The notes beneath the pieces are model-generated. The model was not told where the DNA came from, did no database searches, and saw only the letters and a program-made list of their open reading frames with translations. A stretch of 64,000 nt of DNA. Origin: CALHVX01 sp964640725. GTDB taxonomy: Bacteria > Pseudomonadota > Gammaproteobacteria > Pseudomonadales > Azotimanducaceae. Both the position numbers and the translations under genes were made by a program. Below, one piece after another: positions 57,458 through 64,000 of the stretch; positions within the stretch are counted from its first letter, which is position 1; each line of letters opens with the position of its first letter. The stretch is taken from assembly GCA_964640725.1 (NCBI GenBank), contig CAZXIJ010000009.1, positions 71,531 through 135,530 of the forward strand, read 5' to 3'.

Positions 57458-58420
57458 ATGGAATATCGAGATCTAGGCCGCAGCGGTCTGCAGGTCAGCA
57501 CCCTGTGCCTGGGCACCATGAACTTCGGTCCCCGGACCGAGCAGGCCGAGGCCTTTCGGATTCTGGACCGGGCCATGGACGCGGGCATCAACTTTGTCGA
57601 CACCGCCAACCAGTACGGCGGCGCCCTGGGCGTCGGCACGACGGAGATGTTGCTCGGCGCCTGGCTGAAGGATCGCCCGACACAGCGTGCCCGGCTCGTG
57701 CTGGCCACCAAAGTGCACGAGCCCATGTCGGACGACGTGAACGACCGCGGCCTGTCCGCCCGCCACATTCAGCAAGCCTGCGATGCGAGCCTGCAGCGGC
57801 TGGGCGTCGAGCAGATCGAGCTGTACCAGATGCACCACATCGATCGCCGCACGCCCATCGAAGAGATCTGGCAGGCCATGGACCGCCTGATCGCCCAGGG
57901 CAAGATTACCTACGTCGGTTCCAGCAACTTTCCCGGCTGGATGATCGCGCGGGCGAACGAGCGCGCGCACGGCGCCGGACGCCTGGGGCTGGTCGCCGAG
58001 CAGGGCCTGTACAACCTGATTGAGCGACGCGCCGAGCTGGAGGTGATACCGGCCTGCGAAGCCTACGGGCTGGGCCTGATTCCCTGGAGCCCGCTTGCCG
58101 GCGGGCTGCTTGCCGGCAAAGGCGTGGCCGGCGGCCGGCGGCACAGCGATGGCGTTCTGGCCGAAGCCGGTGCCCGGGCGACGCAGCTTGGGGCGTTTCA
58201 CGAACTGTGCGATTCGGTGGGGCAACCGCCAAGCGTCGTGGCGCTCGCCTGGCTGCTGCAGCGCCCAGCGGTCAGCGCCGTGATCGCGGGCCCCGCAGAC
58301 CTTGCCCAGCTCGAAGCAACGCTGCCGGCCCCGGAACTCACGCTGGCACCGGCGACACTGCAACGCCTGGACGACATCTTCCCGCCCGTGGGGCCCGCGC
58401 CGGAAGCCTATGCCTGGTAG
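57458..58420 (+). CDS. Aldo-keto reductase
   Basis: The 320-aa enzyme has the AKR barrel and complete catalytic tetrad: Asp48 and Tyr53 in FVDTANQYGG, Lys85 in LATKVH and His126 in YQMHHIDRRTP. It would reduce a carbonyl or oxidise an alcohol with NADPH. The closest named relatives are of the tas/YghZ-like type. It is adjacent to a PhyH dioxygenase upstream and a GPH-family symporter that overlaps its stop by 11 bp. Confidence 0.92.
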   Translation: MEYRDLGRSGLQVSTLCLGTMNFGPRTEQAEAFRILDRAMDAGINFVDTANQYGGALGVGTTEMLLGAWLKDRPTQRARLVLATKVHEPMSDDVNDRGLSARHIQQACDASLQRLGVEQIELYQMHHIDRRTPIEEIWQAMDRLIAQGKITYVGSSNFPGWMIARANERAHGAGRLGLVAEQGLYNLIERRAELEVIPACEAYGLGLIPWSPLAGGLLAGKGVAGGRRHSDGVLAEAGARATQLGAFHELCDSVGQPPSVVALAWLLQRPAVSAVIAGPADLAQLEATLPAPELTLAPATLQRLDDIFPPVGPAPEAYAW

Positions 58421-59927
58421 CCCGGTCATTCCGCAGGACATGGCGCAGGTCGAACCGGGCAAGACCCTGCCCTGGCACACCAAGATTCTGTTCGGCATCG
58501 GCGCTGTGGGCGAGCATGTCTACGGCGGCATGTTCAACACCTTCATCGTCATCTTCTACAACCAGGCGCTGGGTTTACCGAACACCCTGATCGGGGCCGC
58601 CATACTCATCGCCCTGGTCGGAGACGCGATCTCCGATCCTATGGTCGGCATCCTGTCCGATCGGCTGCGCTCACGCTTCGGTCGCCGACACCCCTTTCTG
58701 CTCGCGGCGCCCGTTCCGCTGGCAATCTCCCTGTGGTGCATCTTCAATCCGCCTGACGCGCTGCTGGCACGGAATGGCGACGGGCTGCTGGAGAGTACCT
58801 GGACCTTGTTCGCCTGGCTCATGCTCTGGACCACGCTGAGCCGACTGTTCGTCACGCTGTACGTGATTCCGCACCTGGCGCTCGGCGGCGAACTGGTGCG
58901 AACGCATCATGAGCGCTCGCAGCTGTTCAGCATGAACACGATTTTCGGTTTCGCGACCGCGGCGCTCTTCAGCTTCATCGCCTGGTCGGTATTCCTGGGC
59001 GGCGAGACGCCGGGCCCCGACGGCGTGTCGGTCGCCAACCATCTGCGCGCCGCCACCTACGGCCCGCTCGTGCTGTTCGCAGCCCTGCTGATCCTGGTCA
59101 GCGTGTCCGCCTGCGCCCTGGGCACCCTGCGCCGCGGCATGCAGCTGAGCGCGCCGCCCGCCGAGCAGGAAAGCATGTCCGTGCTGCTGTTCTTTCGGAA
59201 AGTGCTGGGGACTCTGAACAACCGAAACTACGTGTTCCTGCTCATCGGGTTCTTCCTGTTTATGGTGTCTGTGGGCATCAGCGAAACGCTGAACGTGTTC
59301 GTCTACACCTACTTCTGGGAATTCGGTGCAGAAGACATTCGCTGGCTGGGCCTTGCGGGTTTTCCCGGCATCCTGCTGGGCGCAGCGCTGGCGCCGCTGC
59401 TCATGCGCCGCTTCGATCGGCGCCCGGTGCTCATCACCGCGATCGGCGGCATGGTGCTGTTCGCCCAGCTGGTCGTCGACCTGCGGCTGCTGGGGTTGGC
59501 GCCGGCCAACGATTCCCCCGCCCTGCTACCGCTGTTGATGGCCAACGCCTTCTGCCTGGCTCTGACGGTCGGTACTGCCGGGGTCACGATCCTGTCGATG
59601 ATCGGTGACATCATTGACGAGAACGAGCTGGCGACGGGCTTGCGGGAAGAAGGGCTGTTCTATTCCGCCCGGGCGTTCTTTGCGAAGCTCTCGAGTTCTG
59701 CCGGACACTTTGCTGCCGGGGTGACCCTGGACTGGTTCGTGCGCCTGCCGCTGGACGCCGTGCCCGGCGCGTTGCCGGAAGACGTGGTGTTTCGCCTGGG
59801 GCTCGCCGCCGGTCCGGTCATGGCGATCTCGGCCACGGTGGCGCTGTTTTTCTACGCTCGCTATCGCTTAAGCCGCGAGCAACACACGGAAATCATGCAG
59901 GCGCTGGCCGCGCGCGCCGAATCCTAG
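58410..59927 (+). CDS. GPH-family (MelB-like) cation symporter
   Basis: The 505-aa protein has about twelve membrane segments and the GPH hallmark sequence LVGDAISDPMVGILSDRLRSRFGRRHP, equivalent to the MelB DAxxDPxxG loop. The N-terminal half also carries AVGEHVYGGMFNTFIVIFYNQALGLP. These symporters import sugars, glycosides or similar polar compounds with Na+ or H+. I set the start at ATG 58410, 11 bp inside the reductase gene; ATG 58440 is an alternative. It is likely the uptake gene of its operon. The substrate is unknown. Confidence 0.87.
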   Translation: MPGSPVIPQDMAQVEPGKTLPWHTKILFGIGAVGEHVYGGMFNTFIVIFYNQALGLPNTLIGAAILIALVGDAISDPMVGILSDRLRSRFGRRHPFLLAAPVPLAISLWCIFNPPDALLARNGDGLLESTWTLFAWLMLWTTLSRLFVTLYVIPHLALGGELVRTHHERSQLFSMNTIFGFATAALFSFIAWSVFLGGETPGPDGVSVANHLRAATYGPLVLFAALLILVSVSACALGTLRRGMQLSAPPAEQESMSVLLFFRKVLGTLNNRNYVFLLIGFFLFMVSVGISETLNVFVYTYFWEFGAEDIRWLGLAGFPGILLGAALAPLLMRRFDRRPVLITAIGGMVLFAQLVVDLRLLGLAPANDSPALLPLLMANAFCLALTVGTAGVTILSMIGDIIDENELATGLREEGLFYSARAFFAKLSSSAGHFAAGVTLDWFVRLPLDAVPGALPEDVVFRLGLAAGPVMAISATVALFFYARYRLSREQHTEIMQALAARAES

Positions 59928-59987
59928 CGCTGGACACTCGCCCGTGAAGGTACACTATTGTGTCAAAGCAATACGAGGATGGTGGGC

Positions 59988-60755
59988 ATGAAACAGGCAG
60001 CAGGGATATTCGCGGTCGTGCTGATGATGACGGCATGCACGACGACAGCCGATGCCGAGCGCTCGGCGGCGGTAGCAACCACGCCGCCCGCCATCACCAT
60101 CTACCACCTCGAAGGCCGCCGCTCCGAGCGCATCGTCTGGCTGATGGAAGAGCTGGGCATGCCCTACGAGCTGGAGTACGTGCGCGGTGACCTGCGCGCG
60201 TCCATGGCCAGGATTCGCGCCGTGAACCCCGCGGTACCGATGGCGCCAACGGTCGTGATCGGCGAAGAGGTGCTGGTCGAGTCCGGCGCAATCATCGACG
60301 TCATTCTGCGCCGCTACGCGCCCGGCCAGCTGCAGCCAGCCCTGGCCAGCGCCGGCTACGCGAGCCACCAGATGTGGATGCACTACGCCGAAGGCAGCCT
60401 CGCCGCGCGGCTGTTTTCGGACTACCGCGCCTGGCTCAAGGAGCCACCGAAGGTCCGGTCGCGGCTGGTCGATTCAGAGGCGACGGTCCAGCACGCCGAG
60501 AATTTTCTTGCCGACAACCAGTGGTTCGGCGGCGATGCGTTTTCCAGCGCCGACATCATGATGCTGTTTCCGCTGAACGTTGCGACCGGGCTGAACCTCG
60601 TCGACGAAACACAGTTTCCGAACGTCGCAGCCTGGAAAGCCCGCGTCACGGCCCGGCCCGCCTATGCACGCATGCTGGCGGCGGCGCGGCCGGACGGCAT
60701 GATCGGCAACCTGCCGCGGCTGCCAAAGCATGCGCCTGCCGGGCCGCGGGGCTAG
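59988..60755 (+). CDS. Glutathione S-transferase-fold lipoprotein
   Basis: The 255-aa protein begins MKQAAGIFAVVLMMTAC, a signal with a lipobox-like MTAC (Cys17), followed by a GST N-terminal domain (TIYHLEGRRSERIVWLMEELGMPYELEYV, cis-Pro VPMAPTVVIG, ESGAIIDVILRRY) and the all-helical C-terminal domain. GSTs are normally cytoplasmic, so export with a lipid anchor is unusual. The putative catalytic Ser is in GRRSERIVW. It lies 60 bp after the symporter gene, possibly in the same transcript. Confidence 0.8.
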   Translation: MKQAAGIFAVVLMMTACTTTADAERSAAVATTPPAITIYHLEGRRSERIVWLMEELGMPYELEYVRGDLRASMARIRAVNPAVPMAPTVVIGEEVLVESGAIIDVILRRYAPGQLQPALASAGYASHQMWMHYAEGSLAARLFSDYRAWLKEPPKVRSRLVDSEATVQHAENFLADNQWFGGDAFSSADIMMLFPLNVATGLNLVDETQFPNVAAWKARVTARPAYARMLAAARPDGMIGNLPRLPKHAPAGPRG

Positions 60756-60774
60756 AGCGCCCGGCACCGATCCC

Positions 60775-60796
60775 TGGCGGCCACCAAGCGCCGCCA
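60775..60796. terminator. Weak hairpin after the lipoprotein GST gene
   Basis: TGGCGGC and GCCGCCA form a 7-bp stem with an 8-base loop, 19 bp after the stop codon, without a T-run. It is a candidate 3'-end or attenuating structure, with low confidence. Confidence 0.3.
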
Positions 60797-60899
60797 GAAA
60801 CCCGCAGATCGTAAACTCGAGGTAACAAGGCGACTCCCGCAATTGAGTCCGCGCGGCCCAAATGCAACGGTGCTTGCCATCTAAACTGGAGAGGGCGGG

Positions 60900-61595
<696 letters not shown>

Positions 61596-61603
61596 GGACG
61601 GGC

Positions 61604-61619
61604 TCCGCGCCAACGCGGA
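61604..61619. terminator. Hairpin between convergent aqpZ and acylase genes
   Basis: TCCGCG-CCAA-CGCGGA is a 6-4-6 inverted repeat in the 33-bp space between two convergent stops. There is no T-run, so termination would be weak and bidirectional. Confidence 0.4.
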
Positions 61620-61628
61620 ACGCTGTCG

Positions 61629-63899
61629 CTACTCGGTCAGCGTTAACCTCCGCAGGTTGGGGTCCGCCTCAATCTGCGCGTCGCTGAACGGCAGATCGAT
61701 CCACTCTCCCCGCGCGTAGCGCTCCGTCAGATCGCTGTAGTGCGGGGACTCCGGCTCCGGGGACTGCGAGTACGTGAGCATGCCCCGGGCATCGAGCGCG
61801 CCGGCATCGTCCCAGGTCACCATCTGAATCAGGCTGTTGCCGTGAACGATGGGCGAGTAGCCGCGCCCGGCTTTGAGGTCGGCCATGATCATGCTGAACA
61901 TGCCGGCCCAGCCTTGCCCGCCGGGAATGGGGATGCGCTTGCCGTTGCGCTCGGCAAACTGGATGTCGCCCAGCCGCGCATCCAGGGCGATGTCCGCCTC
62001 GGCCAGCGTGGTGCGGGCATGCACGAGCGCATCCACAACGGCCTGGCGGACCTGCGCGTTTTCGGTATTGATGCCCGCCGGCGTCGCAACCGGGCGGGCC
62101 GGATCGAAGGGCTCCCGGTACAGGTTGTCGACGTTGCGCAGCTGGCTCCAGAACTCGCGCCAGACGTGTGCGCCGACGGCATCGACGTTGCCCGTGCGGT
62201 CCCAGCTCGAAAGCACTTCGCACAGGTCTTTGAGGGCGTCGTCGCCGCGGCACACTGCCAGCACGTCATCGAGCAGCAGCTCAGCGCCGAAGTTGCGGTG
62301 GCTGTAGAGCAAGGCCTGGATATCGTCGGCGCTGAGCGTGCCTTGCGATTCGATGAGCGAACGCATTTGCGTCAGCCCGGCGCGCGTCCGGAGGCTGCGC
62401 GCGGTCCGCTCCGGGCCAATGACCGGCGAGTAACCCTCCAGCGGCTGCTCCGGCGTTGACAGCCAGTAGCTGTCGTTGGAATTGGTGACGTAGCGCGGCG
62501 TGGTCAGGCGCGGCATCTCGGCCGGCGGCAGGGCCCCGGGCACCCGGCTGCGCGGATCGTTGCGCCACTCACAGTCCGGCGCGCCGCGCAGCAGCACCAG
62601 GCCTTGCCGCTCCGTTGGCAGCTGGCACTGATCGAGCAGCGCCTGGTCGACGTTCGGCGTGCCGCTGATGTCAGCGTAAAACGCGTTGCCCTGACGGTCC
62701 GCGGCGACCGTGTTGGTCCAGTAGACGCCCTGCCGGCTGATGGCCTGCTCGAGCTCTGCGACCGAGGCCGCCTTGTTCATAGCGTCGTAGGTATCCGCGG
62801 TCTCGTAGTTGTCGATCACCGCATCGCGCAGCGTGTAGGCGTACCGGTCGCCCCAGGGCAGCGCCTCGCTCTCGACCATGGGCCCGAAATGGCTGAACCA
62901 GACCGTGCGCTCGACGTCCTGGCCGCTCGCATCTGCAACGCGCACCGTCCGCTGCTGGATCGGGCGGATCTCATCGCCGTAGCGATAGCTGCGCGGATCG
63001 CCGTCCACCAGCTCCAGCCGATACAGGGTAAAGCGCAGCGCCGTAGACACCGTGTGCGTCCAGGCGACGTCCTTGTTGAAACCGATCGCCACCCGGGTGG
63101 TGTTCAGCAGGCTCGCGCCCATCACATCGACTTCGCCGGGAATCGTCGTATGGATCAGATGAAAGCGCGAAGCCCCGTGCCAGGGATAGTGCGGATTGCC
63201 CAGCAGCAGGCCACGGCCGTTGTCGCTCAGCTCGCGGCCCACGGCGATGGCGTTGCTGCCCAGGCCCACCGGCAGCGCCCACTGCGCCTGGGCCAGCGGC
63301 TGTGCATTGACTCCCGGGGCCGCGGCAGCGATCTGCTGATGAAAGCGCGCCAACCCGTACCGGATGCCCACGCCGAGCGCCATGCGCGTCACGTCGTCCT
63401 CCGCCAGGGGCCGGACCCAGGCGGCACCGGCACAGCTCGCTGGCAGAGTTTCCCGATGCTCGCGCAGATAGCGGTTGTAGCCCGCCACGTAGCCGCGATT
63501 GAAAGCGATCGAGCGCTCGCTTTGAGCGCGGTTAAAGGCCGAGAGCTTCGCTTCGTCGAGCAAGGCCTTGTGGAACACATCGCTGCTGTCGCGGCCATCG
63601 CCCGGGCCGAAGTAACGGGTCTGCTCGCCGTTGACCACCACCACGTCACGGGCAATCACGCACAGCGCATCGGTAGCCGTGGCCCAGGCGTAACCGTAAC
63701 CCAGCCCCGCCCAGTCATCGGCCTTGACGTGGGGGATGCCGTAGCTGGTCCAGCGAATCTCCGCTGCCAGCCCGGGTTCCGGCTCCGACTGCGTCGCGGT
63801 GTTTTGGCACGCACCCAGCGCAAAGCTCAGAGCAACGAGAAGGGCACGTCTAAGGCGCGGGGCGGAGTCAATCATCAGGCAGGTCCGGTTGTGGCGCAT
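61629..63899 (-). CDS. Penicillin-acylase/PvdQ-family Ntn-hydrolase lipoprotein
   Basis: The 756-aa protein belongs to the Ntn-hydrolase acylases that mature by self-cleavage before a Ser. The beta-chain N-terminal Ser215 is in PVGLGSNAIAVG, followed by the NPH, HTTIPG and GFNKDVAWTHTVST segments typical of the PvdQ/aculeacin acylase branch, which hydrolyses long acyl amides such as AHL signals and lipopeptides. A lipobox ALGAC (Cys31) marks it as lipid-anchored, whereas classic members are soluble periplasmic proteins. I used ATG 63899; ATG 63875 is an alternative. Quorum quenching is possible but unproven. Confidence 0.88.
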   Translation of the reverse strand: MRHNRTCLMIDSAPRLRRALLVALSFALGACQNTATQSEPEPGLAAEIRWTSYGIPHVKADDWAGLGYGYAWATATDALCVIARDVVVVNGEQTRYFGPGDGRDSSDVFHKALLDEAKLSAFNRAQSERSIAFNRGYVAGYNRYLREHRETLPASCAGAAWVRPLAEDDVTRMALGVGIRYGLARFHQQIAAAAPGVNAQPLAQAQWALPVGLGSNAIAVGRELSDNGRGLLLGNPHYPWHGASRFHLIHTTIPGEVDVMGASLLNTTRVAIGFNKDVAWTHTVSTALRFTLYRLELVDGDPRSYRYGDEIRPIQQRTVRVADASGQDVERTVWFSHFGPMVESEALPWGDRYAYTLRDAVIDNYETADTYDAMNKAASVAELEQAISRQGVYWTNTVAADRQGNAFYADISGTPNVDQALLDQCQLPTERQGLVLLRGAPDCEWRNDPRSRVPGALPPAEMPRLTTPRYVTNSNDSYWLSTPEQPLEGYSPVIGPERTARSLRTRAGLTQMRSLIESQGTLSADDIQALLYSHRNFGAELLLDDVLAVCRGDDALKDLCEVLSSWDRTGNVDAVGAHVWREFWSQLRNVDNLYREPFDPARPVATPAGINTENAQVRQAVVDALVHARTTLAEADIALDARLGDIQFAERNGKRIPIPGGQGWAGMFSMIMADLKAGRGYSPIVHGNSLIQMVTWDDAGALDARGMLTYSQSPEPESPHYSDLTERYARGEWIDLPFSDAQIEADPNLRRLTLTE

Positions 63900-63946
63900 C
63901 GCCAGACCCTACTGCGGCACTGCGGCCTGCGCAATTGGCCGACGCG

Positions 63947-64000
63947 CTAGCGCCGGCGCAGCCGAAAGCGGATCGGCTCGTTCAGTATCTGCCCCTGCAC
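63947..64000 (-). CDS. C-terminal tail of an unknown gene, cut by the window edge
   Basis: The minus-strand frame entering from the right edge reads QGQILNEPIRFRLRRR and stops at TAG 63947-63949. Only 17 codons are visible. It may be the end of a real gene upstream of the acylase on the same strand, 48 bp away. No family can be assigned. Confidence 0.35.
   Translation of the reverse strand: MQGQILNEPIRFRLRRR

Overview
The window reads as part of a metagenome-derived or short-read draft genome of a GC-rich Gram-negative proteobacterium, most likely a marine-type gammaproteobacterium. Support comes from two TonB-dependent receptors, several lipobox lipoproteins, a Fur-type iron box, dense coding with ATGA/GTGA stop-start overlaps, and three runs of exactly 100 N. 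One N run is flanked by an exact 55-bp duplication, which looks like an assembler overlap rather than missing DNA. No rRNA, tRNA, CRISPR array or IS element was recognised. The taxonomic placement is inference only.

Region 1 (1-16340) is a divergent catabolic locus. On the minus strand about twelve tightly packed genes run from 12604 down to 571: HapK/RedY-like protein, SDR, PuuE-type deacetylase/imidase-like protein, CitE-type lyase, MaoC hydratase, acyl-CoA dehydrogenase, two family III CoA-transferases, MmgE/PrpD protein, PaaK-like CoA ligase, amidase and a lipoprotein. On the plus strand a SAM methyltransferase, a small partner protein, a two-domain VOC protein and a medium-chain reductase run from 12797 to 16340. 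Together they look like a pathway that hydrolyses an amide or imide, activates the acid with CoA and cleaves it by hydratase and lyase steps. The substrate is unknown.

Region 2 (16371-26704) holds a MocR regulator divergent from a GST, a DUF885 metallopeptidase lipoprotein, a GFA-family protein, a LysE exporter divergent from an Lrp/AsnC regulator, an aldehyde dehydrogenase, and a 957-aa TonB-dependent receptor with a clear terminator. Region 3 (26996-33298) holds an aconitase-family LeuCD-like pair, an alpha/beta hydrolase lacking the nucleophilic Ser, an MFS transporter, two VOC proteins, a DUF1330 remnant and a second medium-chain reductase.

Region 4 (33400-41286) has a DUF1272 protein, a DUF4139 protein with an embedded TonB-receptor-like signature, a sphingosine-phosphate-lyase-like decarboxylase, a GNAT enzyme, a 12-bp minisatellite broken by an N gap, and a Fur-controlled iron(III) ABC transporter whose ATPase gene is divergent from its permease gene. 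Region 5 (41446-45645) is one large secreted FG-GAP/ASPIC/Calx-beta protein with three copies of an unrecognised Cys-containing domain.

Region 6 (45660-55035) has an RluE-type pseudouridine synthase, a second copy of the methyltransferase plus small-partner pair followed by a membrane protein, a second TonB-dependent receptor, a third CoA-transferase divergent from an HMG-CoA-lyase-like gene, and a nitrilase-fold protein lacking the usual Lys and Cys. Region 7 (55036-64000) has a GST, gapped glutamine amidotransferase, PhyH dioxygenase, aldo-keto reductase and GPH symporter operon, a lipoprotein GST, an aquaporin, and a PvdQ/penicillin-acylase-family lipoprotein. The recurring themes are CoA-ester catabolism, glutathione chemistry and duplicated small gene modules.
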